A stretch of DNA of 64,000 bases from Yoonia sp. R2331 (GTDB lineage: Bacteria; Pseudomonadota; Alphaproteobacteria; Rhodobacterales; Rhodobacteraceae): positions 1,736,001-1,800,000 of the forward strand of contig NZ_JBGCUN010000001.1 of the NCBI RefSeq assembly GCF_041103235.1. Direction: 5' to 3'. Positions 15,717-23,738 of the stretch are shown one piece after another (position 1 is the first letter of the stretch; the number at the start of each line of letters is the position of its first letter). A program made the position numbers and the translations under genes. The notes below the pieces were generated by a model that was not told where the DNA came from, searched no databases, and saw only the letters and a list, made by a program, of their open reading frames with translations.

Positions 15717-18305
15717 TTGCGCTTGAAGATCTCACCACGGACCTCCGAATTCTGGAAACTCGAACCAACGTCGCAACCTGCATTTGTGACCGCGAGCGGA
15801 CAACAAATCAGCTATCGGCAGCTGCAAGACGAAGTCACAGCCTTTGCCGCCAGGCTTGGCCAGAACCCGGGACCGATCGCACTTTTGTGCGACGGCGGCT
15901 ATCACCAATACGTCGCCTATCTGGCCGCCCTGAATGCCGGTTGCCCTGTCCTTCTCATGGGCGCGGATCAGACGCCAGCCTCTTGTGGCCTGACGCTACG
16001 CTTTGCCTACGACGCCAAGACCGATGTGCTTGACACCATCAGCGATGCCCCGTTGCAATGGCACCCCGACCTTGCCGTTCTGTTGTCCACCTCTGGTTCA
16101 ACTGGTGCCGCCAAATGGGTACGTCTGTCATATGCCAATCTTGGCGCGAACGCTGGGTCCATCGCCAGCTATCTGACGCTGACAGAACAGGACCGCGCAC
16201 CAATGGCGCTGCCCTTTCAATATTCCTACGGCATGTCGGTCCTCAACTCGCATTTGGCTGTTGGGGCCTCTGTCGTGCTGACCGATGGGTCGGTCGTCGA
16301 TCAAGCCTTCTGGCAGACCTTTGAAGCCACGCAATGCACCAGCTTTGCAGGTGTGCCGCACAGCTTTGAACTGATGGAACAGGCGCAGGTACCGACGGTT
16401 CACCTTGCGGCGCTGCGATATATGACCCAAGCGGGCGGCCGACTTGGCGAGGCGCGCGTGAAGGCTTGGGTCAACCGGGGTCAACAGGAAGGCTGGGATT
16501 TCTTTGTGATGTACGGCCAGACCGAAGCCGCGCCGCGCATTTCCTACCTGCCTCCGGACATGGCGGCCCAGACGCCATCGGCCATCGGCATCCCGATCCC
16601 CGGTGGCGACATCTGGGTGCAGGACGCCGCGGGCAACATTCTGCCCGACGGCGAGACCGGCGAGCTTTGTTATCGGGGCGCCAACACGATGATGGGCTAC
16701 GCGACCGGTGATGACGATCTTGTCGAACCGCAGGGCGATGATGTCCTGAATACCGGAGATGTCGCGCGCCGCCTCCCCAATGGCGCATTTGAGATCGTGG
16801 GCCGGTTAAGCCGATTTGTGAAGCTTTTCGGCCTGCGCATCAGTCTGGACGAGGTCGAAAAACACTTGACCGCAAAGGGGATAGAAGCGGCCTGCGTTGC
16901 GCAGGATGAAAGGATGTTCGTGGTTATCGCCGACCCGTCAGCGCCTGTGCCTCATACGATTGCCGCCAATCTGGCGCAATGGCTGGACATTCCAGCGACA
17001 AGCTTTGAGGTGATCCAGACCGACACCATCCCCCGCCAACCGTCCGGCAAGATCGACCTGCGGGCCGTCGGCACATTGGTCACGGCCCTTGCCCAACAAG
17101 AAAAGGCCGACACCAAAAACAGCACGGACAGTGGGCGTGGCCTCTTTGGCGCTTTGCTGCCCCGACGCAACAAGACTGTGGCCAGCATCTTTGAGGCGCA
17201 TTTTCACGGCGATCAGCTTACACCGGAGGCAAGCTTCACTTCACTCGGTGGCGATAGCCTCAGCTATGTTGCCGTCTCGCTTGATCTTGAGAACGTACTG
17301 GGTCGCCTCCCACCGCGATGGGAAAAGATGACCATTGCGCAGTTGCAAGCCACCACAGGGTCGTCGGACCGTTTTACCCAAATTGACGCCCCCACGTTGA
17401 TCCGGGCCCTTTCCATCATGCTTATCGTCGCGGGTCATTTCGGCGCATTCAGCTATGGCGGCGGCGGCGCCAAGACGCTCTTTGTGATCGCGGGCATATC
17501 CCTTGGTGCGTTCACCCTGCCACAAGTTGCCAAAAGCGGCGGCGTCAGGCCCATTGCTACGCTGGGTTTGCGCATTGCCTTGCTGACCTTTGCCTATACC
17601 GCGCTCAACTTTGCCGTCACCGGATACGGGGCATGGCCCGCATTTGTATTCGTTGGGAACTGGGTATCCCCGACTTCTGAAGGCAGCGCATGGTTCATTG
17701 AAGTCTATTTGCAAGTCCTGCTGCTTGCGGCCCTCGCATTGGCGATTCCGCCACTGCGTCAGGCCTTCGGACGTGCGCCGCTTAAGGCCGCAGCGGTTGC
17801 CACATCTGTATTGATAGCCGTTGCTGCCGTGTCAGATGCCCTTGTGGACACCAACCACCTGTTCCGCCGCCTGCCGCATATCTACGGCTGGATCATGTGT
17901 CTGGGCGTTGTAATCGGCACGGCACACAACACAAGTGACCGCCTGATAGCAACGGTGCTCTTCGCCTTGGGCTACTGGCAATTCAGCGGCTTCACGATCA
18001 CGACGATGACAGTTTTCAGCTATTTCCCGATCGCGATCCTTGTCCTGATCTGGTGCAATGCCGTCACAATTCCACGGCTCCTGTCCGGTCCGATCCGAGC
18101 GGTTGCCGGTGCGTCACTGCTCATCTACCTATCGCATTTTCAGTTCGCCGAAGTCAGTCAGCGCCTGTTCGGTGACATCCCGGCAGTGTCATGGCTGATT
18201 GCCATCCTGGGCGGTGTCATGGCCTGGCGCATTTATGAACGCGCAGAGATTTCGATCAGAAAAAGACTGCACAGGCAACGCTCCCCGGGTCGCCTGTCAC
18301 AGTAA
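15717..18305 (+). CDS. Adenylation-carrier-acyltransferase fusion protein
   Basis: 862 residues from the TTG at 15717 (a TTG two codons later is better spaced from AGGGCGG). Residues ~20-450 are an AMP-binding enzyme: P-loop-like LLSTSGSTGAAKW near 121-134, VMYGQTEA near 264-271, NTGDVA near 345-350, and the catalytic-Lys motif PSGKIDL near 442-448. Residues ~487-550 are a carrier domain, with the phosphopantetheine Ser at ~514 in LGGDSLSY. From ~556 to the end is a polytopic acyltransferase-3-like domain that starts with RALSIMLIVAGHF (Arg563 and His574 in the family pattern). It probably activates an acid, loads it on its own carrier and transfers it at the membrane, as a one-chain analogue of Dlt-type systems. 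Substrate unknown. Confidence 0.8.
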   Translation: MRLKISPRTSEFWKLEPTSQPAFVTASGQQISYRQLQDEVTAFAARLGQNPGPIALLCDGGYHQYVAYLAALNAGCPVLLMGADQTPASCGLTLRFAYDAKTDVLDTISDAPLQWHPDLAVLLSTSGSTGAAKWVRLSYANLGANAGSIASYLTLTEQDRAPMALPFQYSYGMSVLNSHLAVGASVVLTDGSVVDQAFWQTFEATQCTSFAGVPHSFELMEQAQVPTVHLAALRYMTQAGGRLGEARVKAWVNRGQQEGWDFFVMYGQTEAAPRISYLPPDMAAQTPSAIGIPIPGGDIWVQDAAGNILPDGETGELCYRGANTMMGYATGDDDLVEPQGDDVLNTGDVARRLPNGAFEIVGRLSRFVKLFGLRISLDEVEKHLTAKGIEAACVAQDERMFVVIADPSAPVPHTIAANLAQWLDIPATSFEVIQTDTIPRQPSGKIDLRAVGTLVTALAQQEKADTKNSTDSGRGLFGALLPRRNKTVASIFEAHFHGDQLTPEASFTSLGGDSLSYVAVSLDLENVLGRLPPRWEKMTIAQLQATTGSSDRFTQIDAPTLIRALSIMLIVAGHFGAFSYGGGGAKTLFVIAGISLGAFTLPQVAKSGGVRPIATLGLRIALLTFAYTALNFAVTGYGAWPAFVFVGNWVSPTSEGSAWFIEVYLQVLLLAALALAIPPLRQAFGRAPLKAAAVATSVLIAVAAVSDALVDTNHLFRRLPHIYGWIMCLGVVIGTAHNTSDRLIATVLFALGYWQFSGFTITTMTVFSYFPIAILVLIWCNAVTIPRLLSGPIRAVAGASLLIYLSHFQFAEVSQRLFGDIPAVSWLIAILGGVMAWRIYERAEISIRKRLHRQRSPGRLSQ

Positions 18306-18321
18306 CCCGCACATGACCCTC

Positions 18322-19230
18322 TCATCCCTTCTGCAAATGAACATAGGTCTCCTGATATCGGCGTTCGAGATGCGCGACCGCCGTTACTGGGGCGTGCCCC
18401 TTTGGCGCGACGTTCACGTCATGCGACGGGTTAAAGAAAAGCGGCACCGAAATCCGTTCAGCCGCCGTGCCCACCACGCGGTGCGGGGTGGCGACGATCT
18501 TGCGCGCAGTCCACATTTCCAGCATCTCGCCAAAATTTACCACAAATTCGCCCGGGGCGGCAGACACTGGGATCCATCCGCCGCCTCGTTTGCGCACCTC
18601 TAACCCTGGCGAGCCATCGGTCGCAAGCAAGGTCAGGCAGCCATAGTCTGTATGCGTCGCAATCCCGAAATCCTTGCCCCCCGCGTCCGCAGGCCGTTTG
18701 GGATAATAATTCCCGCGCAACAGCGCCATGGGCCGCGCGAACTTGTCTCGGAAAAAGGCCGCATCCTCGCCCACAGCACCCGCAATCGCGCACAACAGAT
18801 CAAGCGCAAATGCGGTGCTGGCGTCGTAGTATGCACGCAGAACATCGGCAAAACCGGCAGGCTGATCCGGCCAGACATTGGGCGCATAGGTCAAAAGCCC
18901 CATTGCCGCGACAGGGTCATCCGGGTCCAGCGTCGTGCCGCAATCAAACACCTGTTTGTAGTCAGGGTTGGCATCGGGGTTCACCTGCTCAGACCCCGGC
19001 GCGCCCCAACCGCGATTCGACCCGGTGCGCGCCATGTCAAACTGCGCCTTCTGTGCGGCTGGCAAATGAAAAAAGGCCGCATAGGTCTCTATCACCCTTT
19101 GCACCTGTGCGGCAGAAATGGGCGTGTTGCGGACCGTCAGAAAGCCAATGTCGGTCGCACCCCGTACCACATCGGCCTTCGCCGCTGCATCGCCCGCCAA
19201 CAGGGCCATTGCATCAATTCTGGGGATCAT
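18322..19230 (-). CDS. 2-oxoglutarate/Fe(II)-dependent oxygenase (isopenicillin N synthase-like)
   Basis: 302 residues from the ATG at 19230, preceded by GGAG. The frame is open further upstream, but that part is the shadow of tpiA. The N-terminal DIOX_N part ends near RGWGAPGSEQ. The jelly-roll core has the first iron His/Asp pair in ATHTDYGCLTLL, the distal His in VATPHRVVG, and the 2-oxoglutarate-binding Arg-x-Ser in ERISVPLF. It probably hydroxylates or desaturates a small molecule; the substrate is unknown. It is divergent from tpiA, with 73 bp between starts. Confidence 0.9.
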   Translation of the reverse strand: MIPRIDAMALLAGDAAAKADVVRGATDIGFLTVRNTPISAAQVQRVIETYAAFFHLPAAQKAQFDMARTGSNRGWGAPGSEQVNPDANPDYKQVFDCGTTLDPDDPVAAMGLLTYAPNVWPDQPAGFADVLRAYYDASTAFALDLLCAIAGAVGEDAAFFRDKFARPMALLRGNYYPKRPADAGGKDFGIATHTDYGCLTLLATDGSPGLEVRKRGGGWIPVSAAPGEFVVNFGEMLEMWTARKIVATPHRVVGTAAERISVPLFFNPSHDVNVAPKGHAPVTAVAHLERRYQETYVHLQKG

Positions 19231-19303
19231 TGCGGCCACTCCTGCCTTTCGGTTCTCTGCTCGGCTTGCTACCAAAGCCGCAACCCAAGTGAAAGGACCT
19301 CCC

Positions 19304-20023
19304 ATGCCGCGCAAAATTGCCGCCGGAAACTGGAAAATGAACGGCACAGCCGACCAGCTGGCCGTGCTCTCCGCTCTCGCCTCTGCCCATCCAAGCCCAA
19401 GTGTGGATGTGTTGATTTGCCCGCCGGCCACGCTTTTGGCGCGGATCGTTGATGCCGGCGCGATCGCACTGGGTGGACAGGACTGCCACGCACAGGAAAG
19501 CGGCGCACATACCGGTGATATCTCAGCGGCGATGCTGGCGGATGCCGGTGCAACATATTGCCTGACCGGACATTCCGAACGCCGCACCGACCACGGCGAA
19601 ACCGACGCGGTTGTCGCAGCCAAAACCACAGCAGCCCATAACGCGGGCCTCACGGCCGTGATCTGCATCGGTGAAACACTCGCGGAACGCGAGGCTGGCA
19701 CCACGCTGGACGTCATCACGGCCCAATTGAACGGCTCTGTCCCCAACACTGCAACCGCACAAAACACCGTCATCGCCTATGAGCCCGTCTGGGCCATCGG
19801 CACCGGCCTTGTCCCCTCAACCGATCAAATCGCCGAAGTACATGCCCATATCCGCGCGCATCTGTCAGACAAGGACATCCCGCTGCTCTATGGCGGCTCT
19901 GTCAAAGCCACGAATGCGGCCGAAATATTTGCCGTGCCAAACGTCGACGGCGCGCTTGTGGGCGGGGCCAGCCTGAAGGCCGCAGACTTCTCTCCGATCA
20001 TCACGGCACTTGAAAACGCGTGA
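19304..20023 (+). CDS. tpiA: Triose-phosphate isomerase
   Basis: 239 residues. Interconverts dihydroxyacetone phosphate and glyceraldehyde 3-phosphate. The N-terminal AAGNWKMNG holds Asn and the catalytic Lys. The catalytic His lies in LTGHSERR, the catalytic Glu in YEPVWAIGTG (loop 6 follows), and the phosphate-binding YGGSVKATN closes the barrel. The ATG at 19304 follows AAAGGA; the longer frame is antisense to the oxygenase. The stop codon is the first three bases of the structured repeat at 20021. Confidence 0.98.
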   Translation: MPRKIAAGNWKMNGTADQLAVLSALASAHPSPSVDVLICPPATLLARIVDAGAIALGGQDCHAQESGAHTGDISAAMLADAGATYCLTGHSERRTDHGETDAVVAAKTTAAHNAGLTAVICIGETLAEREAGTTLDVITAQLNGSVPNTATAQNTVIAYEPVWAIGTGLVPSTDQIAEVHAHIRAHLSDKDIPLLYGGSVKATNAAEIFAVPNVDGALVGGASLKAADFSPIITALENA

Positions 20024-20253
20024 TTCCACAAAGGGTCAAGGACGGCGCAGCCGCCCCGCAGAGCGGGGTTCATCCTTGAGGCTTTGGGGACTCACCCAAC
20101 CCTTGATCAGGTGACTTGAGGACCGAACTGATCCCTCAAGCACCTCTCAGCAGACAAACACTGCGCCCAAAACCAAAGGCGACGCCCGATCAAAAGCGTC
20201 GCCTTGCAGATTTCAATAACCGGGAATGCGCGGTAGCGCCCCTTTGTTTCACC
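20021..20253. repeat. Structured repeat between convergent genes, copy 1
   Basis: It starts at the tpiA stop and ends next to the dctM stop. Outer stem TCAAGGA/TCCTTGA encloses hairpins CGGC/GCCG and CCCCGC/GCGGGG. Next comes a long hairpin AGGTG-CTTGAGG/CCTCAAG-CACCT, then AAGGCGACGC/GCGTCGCCTT, then GCGC-GGTA-GCGC and a TTTCACC end. Copy 2 at 28988-29212 keeps the same order of stems with paired base changes. Confidence 0.8.
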
Positions 20254-20254
20254 G

Positions 20255-21733
20255 CTAATTGACGATGATCTCCGGTCCCATAAAGGTCGTGGGCAGCCAT
20301 GTGCTCAGGACCGGAATATAGGTGATCATGATCAGGAACACGAAAAGCACGGCCAGGAACGGCAGTGCGGCGCGTACCACCGACATCATCGGCATCCCCG
20401 CCACACCAGAAGTCACGAACAGGTTCAGACCCACAGGCGGCGTGATCATCCCGATCTCCATGTTGACCACCATGATGATGCCCAGATGGATCGGATCAAT
20501 GCCCAGCTGAATGGCAATCGGAAACACCAGCGGTGCCACGATCACGATCAGGCCCGACGGCTCCATGAATTGCCCGCCAATCAGCAGGATCACGTTGACC
20601 ACGATCAAGAAGGTGATGGGCCCCAGTCCGGCATCCAGCATGGCACCTGCAATATGCTGCGGGATTTGTTCATCCGTCAGCACATGTTTCAGGATCAATG
20701 CATTGGCAATGATGAACATCAATGTGATCGTCAGCTTGCCGCCTTCGAACAACGTCTCGCGCGTGTCCTTGTGGAAAAAGGCCGTGACAAGCGCCCAGGG
20801 CTTTTGCAACAGGGTCGCCTTTTGCGGTACAGCCGCGGCTGACAGGCTTTGTGCCGTGCCGTGGAAAATCTCACCGTTTGCGTCCCGTGCGGCCAGCGGC
20901 CCCATGTCGCGGTAGATGAAGGTGGCGACAACAAAGGCGTAGAAGGCTGCAACAGCTGCTGCTTCTGTTGGCGTAAACGCCCCGCCCTGCCAATAGAACA
21001 AGCTTAGCCCTTCTTCGAACCGGATCCACGGATGGCCGTAAATGCCGCCCATGATGATCACGATCAGCAAAAGGCCCCAAACCGCATCCCGGAAGCTGGC
21101 AATGATCTCGCCCCACCCCTGCCACTCGCCTTTGGGCATGTTCTTGATGCGGGCGATCACATAGATCGCGATCATCAGCATCAGACCGGCCAGCATGCCC
21201 GGAATGACCCCGGCCAGAAACATCCGCCCAACAGAGACATCCGTGGCCGAGGCGTAGACCACCATCACAATGGATGGCGGGATTAGAATGCCCAGCGTTC
21301 CAGCGTTACAGATCACACCAGCGGCGAATTCCTTGGTATATCCGACCTGCCGCATGGCCGCGATCACGATCGTCCCGATAGCAACCACCGTGGCAGGCGA
21401 TGACCCCGACAGGGCCGCAAACATCATGCAGGCAAAGACACCCGCAATCGCCAAACCACCCTGCAAATGCCCGACACAGGCGATGGAAAAGCGGATGATC
21501 CGCTTGGCCACACCTCCGGTCGACATAAACGACGAGGCCAGCACAAAGAACGGGATTGCCAGCAGCGTGTAATGCCCGGCCATCGCCAGATAAAGCGACT
21601 GCGCCACCGCAGCCAATGACGTGTCGGAGAACGTCAGCTGAAAAATGATTGAACTGATCCCAAGGGCCACAGCGATTGGCACGCCAATCAACAAAAGGCC
21701 GATGATCATTAGGAAAAGAATGGCAACTTCCAT
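20255..21733 (-). CDS. dctM: TRAP transporter large permease (DctM)
   Basis: 492 residues, about twelve hydrophobic helices. Forms the translocation path of a TRAP transporter with DctQ and takes substrate from DctP. Family segments include SGSSPATVVAIGTIVI and NAGTLGILIPPSIVMV. It is longer than the usual ~430 residues because of a polar insertion around residues 285-330 between helices. The start is the ATG at 21733 (MEVAILFLMIIG); the longer frame overlaps dctQ. It ends beside the structured repeat. Confidence 0.95.
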   Translation of the reverse strand: MEVAILFLMIIGLLLIGVPIAVALGISSIIFQLTFSDTSLAAVAQSLYLAMAGHYTLLAIPFFVLASSFMSTGGVAKRIIRFSIACVGHLQGGLAIAGVFACMMFAALSGSSPATVVAIGTIVIAAMRQVGYTKEFAAGVICNAGTLGILIPPSIVMVVYASATDVSVGRMFLAGVIPGMLAGLMLMIAIYVIARIKNMPKGEWQGWGEIIASFRDAVWGLLLIVIIMGGIYGHPWIRFEEGLSLFYWQGGAFTPTEAAAVAAFYAFVVATFIYRDMGPLAARDANGEIFHGTAQSLSAAAVPQKATLLQKPWALVTAFFHKDTRETLFEGGKLTITLMFIIANALILKHVLTDEQIPQHIAGAMLDAGLGPITFLIVVNVILLIGGQFMEPSGLIVIVAPLVFPIAIQLGIDPIHLGIIMVVNMEIGMITPPVGLNLFVTSGVAGMPMMSVVRAALPFLAVLFVFLIMITYIPVLSTWLPTTFMGPEIIVN

Positions 21734-21737
21734 CGGT

Positions 21738-22424
21738 TCAGCCCTCCTTGTTGAGTTGTGCAGCGGCGTCTTCAACCGCGTCTTCGGCCTCGTGGCTGAC
21801 GATCAGGCTTTCGCTTTCGTCCGTCCACACCCGCAAAACGGCCTGACACACCCGAAACAGGATCAGCACCGATGCAATCGGCAGGATCGTATAGGGGATC
21901 ATCCGCGGCAGCTTATCATAACGGTCGCCGTAGTTGATCCAGTCCTCCAGAAACCGCAGCCATTCCAGCATCGGGATCTGATCGGTTTCAAAGAAACTGC
22001 GCCCGCGCGCATCAGTGTCAAACCCTGTCGGGAACCACGTCCCCGTGGTTGGAGGTAGCTCTGCAAAGGGCGCCCATTGGTCCCAGGCCCCTTTCACCAG
22101 CAGAACAGCATAAAAAATCGTTATCACTCCAGCAATCAGGGCCACGACCTTGCGCGGCTTTGGCGGAAGCAGGTTGGTGATCGCGTCCACGCCAAGATGG
22201 GCCGTGACCTTGAACCCATAGGAAATGCCAAACAGCACCAGCCAGGCAAAAAGCACCAGCACGACCTCAAGGCTCCAGATGATCGAGGTGTTGAAACCAT
22301 AGCGCAGGATCACATTCACGAAGGTCAGCATCGTCATCAGGCCCAACAGAATGGCAATCACATTCTCTTCAAGACCATGGACCGCGCGCCCGACGGGCCC
22401 TTTGGGTGCGTATTTACTGCTCAT
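21738..22424 (-). CDS. dctQ: TRAP transporter small permease (DctQ)
   Basis: 228 residues from the ATG at 22424, which follows GGGAGGGGG. Four transmembrane helices match DctQ. There is a ~45-residue extra polar loop between helices 3 and 4 (around FPTGFDTDARG) and an acidic C-terminal tail. It is the small membrane subunit of the TRAP system. It lies 4 bp upstream of dctM and 59 bp downstream of dctP, in one operon. Confidence 0.93.
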   Translation of the reverse strand: MSSKYAPKGPVGRAVHGLEENVIAILLGLMTMLTFVNVILRYGFNTSIIWSLEVVLVLFAWLVLFGISYGFKVTAHLGVDAITNLLPPKPRKVVALIAGVITIFYAVLLVKGAWDQWAPFAELPPTTGTWFPTGFDTDARGRSFFETDQIPMLEWLRFLEDWINYGDRYDKLPRMIPYTILPIASVLILFRVCQAVLRVWTDESESLIVSHEAEDAVEDAAAQLNKEG

Positions 22425-22483
22425 CTGTCCCCCTCCCGACTGTTTGAAAGGGCGGCACATGGCGCGCCGCCCCTTGATCTTCT

Positions 22484-23494
22484 TTACAAGCTGTCGTTGA
22501 TCGCTTGCGCGGCGTCGATGTTCTCCTGACCAACTTCGTCAGCGAACTTGGCCCACACCGGCTTCATCGCTTCAACCCATGCCGCGCGCTGTTCAGGTGT
22601 CAGCTCGCGGACGACACCACCGGCGTCGATGATCGCCTGACGCGCTTCTGCATTCACGCGGGTCGATTCACCGTTCCGGGTCTGTGTCACTTCATCAAGG
22701 ATCGTCAGGAACTGGTCACGGGTGTCTGCGTCCAGGCTGTCCAGCCAGTCGACACTGGCCACGACCAGATAATCGATGATGCCGTGGTTGGTCTCTGTGA
22801 TGCCGTCCTGCACCTCAAAGAACTTCTGGCCGTAGATGTTGGACCAGGTGTTTTCCTGACCATCAACAACGCCGGTCTGCAGCGCGCCGTAAACCTCGGC
22901 AAAGGCCATTGGCTGCGGGCTTGCACCCAGGGCTTCCATCTGCGCCACAAGCACGTCAGATGGCTGCACGCGGAACTTCAGGCCGTTGGCATCCGATGGG
23001 TCCAGCAGCGGCACGTTTGCGCTGATGTTCTTCATGCCGTTGTGCCAGAATTGCAGGCCCTGCAAACCACGGCGCTGCATCGCGTCTTTCATTGCCTGAC
23101 CTGTTTCAGAGGCCTGGAAGGCATCAACCGCCTCGATGTTCTTGAACATGAATGGCAGGTCAAACAGACGGTAGGACTTGGTGATGCTTTCAAACAGAGA
23201 CAGCGACGGGGCTGCCAGTTGCACGTCACCGCGCAGCATCGCCTCGATCACCTGCTCGTCGGTGTAAAGCGTCGAGTTCGGGAACACTTCCATGCACATG
23301 GTGCCGTCCATTTCGGCATTGATACGCTCCATCAACAGGCTTGCCGCGATCCCCTTGGGGTGGCGGTCGCTGTTGGTCACATGGCTGAATTTGACGACGA
23401 TTTCGCCTTCATCACAGCCTTCGGCCTGTGCGACGGTGGCCGTTGCAGCAACGGCAAGGGCCGCAACTGCGGCAACGGATTTCAGAAAGTTCAT
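22484..23494 (-). CDS. dctP: TRAP transporter substrate-binding protein (DctP)
   Basis: 336 residues. A 29-residue signal peptide ends at AQAEG. The DctP domain includes FSHVTNSDRHPKG, the conserved binding-site stretch LKFRVQPSDVLVAQ with the substrate-carboxylate Arg, and GQENTWSNIYGQKFFEVQ. It is the periplasmic receptor, likely for C4-dicarboxylates or related acids given the DctB/DctD neighbours. GGAG precedes the ATG at 23494. First gene of dctPQM; a DctD-type operator lies 175 bp upstream. Confidence 0.95.
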   Translation of the reverse strand: MNFLKSVAAVAALAVAATATVAQAEGCDEGEIVVKFSHVTNSDRHPKGIAASLLMERINAEMDGTMCMEVFPNSTLYTDEQVIEAMLRGDVQLAAPSLSLFESITKSYRLFDLPFMFKNIEAVDAFQASETGQAMKDAMQRRGLQGLQFWHNGMKNISANVPLLDPSDANGLKFRVQPSDVLVAQMEALGASPQPMAFAEVYGALQTGVVDGQENTWSNIYGQKFFEVQDGITETNHGIIDYLVVASVDWLDSLDADTRDQFLTILDEVTQTRNGESTRVNAEARQAIIDAGGVVRELTPEQRAAWVEAMKPVWAKFADEVGQENIDAAQAINDSL

Positions 23495-23668
23495 GGTGTC
23501 TCCTCCCATAAAGACAAAGCGGGCATTGCCGCAGATGCAGCGATCAAACGTGACCGCGATTAGAGGAACAAGATAATTTTGACTGGTACGCCGAGACCAC
23601 GAAAATTTTACATGGTTTCATCGTGTTAGAGGCTACGGCAAATGTGATATAGAAGTCCACCCCAACCC

Positions 23669-23694
23669 ACACTGTGTGGGTTTCCGCACAGTGT
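23669..23694. promoter_or_regulatory. DctD-type operator upstream of dctP
   Basis: ACACTGTG and CACAGTGT form an 8-bp dyad around a 10-bp centre. On the minus strand the core reads TGTGCGGAAACCCACACA, close to the Rhizobium DctD site pattern TGTGCGG-N-CCGCACA. A weaker relative (TTGTGCGC ... TGTGAA) lies at about 23702-23720. I found no convincing GG-N10-GC sigma-54 promoter between here and dctP. Confidence 0.65.
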
Positions 23695-23704
23695 TAGCGT
23701 TCAC

Positions 23705-23735
23705 AGGGTAGCGCACAAGGTGCAGCGGCTACCCT
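23705..23735. terminator. Inverted repeat just downstream of dctD
   Basis: AGGGTAGC and GCTACCCT pair with a 15-base loop directly after the dctD stop codon. There is no T-run, so it is only a possible terminator; it also overlaps the weaker DctD-like site. Confidence 0.35.
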
Positions 23736-23738
23736 ACG

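Noticed and set aside
19231-19773. N-terminal extension of the 2-oxoglutarate oxygenase ORF
   Set aside because: The extra ~180 codons overlap tpiA antisense and are not family-like; the ATG at 19230 has a ribosome-binding site and a normal N-terminus.
22505-23563. 352-aa ORF antisense to dctP
   Set aside because: It matches no family and lies wholly over dctP, which has a signal peptide, family motifs and a ribosome-binding site.
23495-23668. Sigma-54 promoter for dctP
   Set aside because: No GG-N10-GC pair with a TGGCAC-like -24 element was found; the nearest (GGTCACG) has the wrong spacing. The regulator also lacks GAFTGA.
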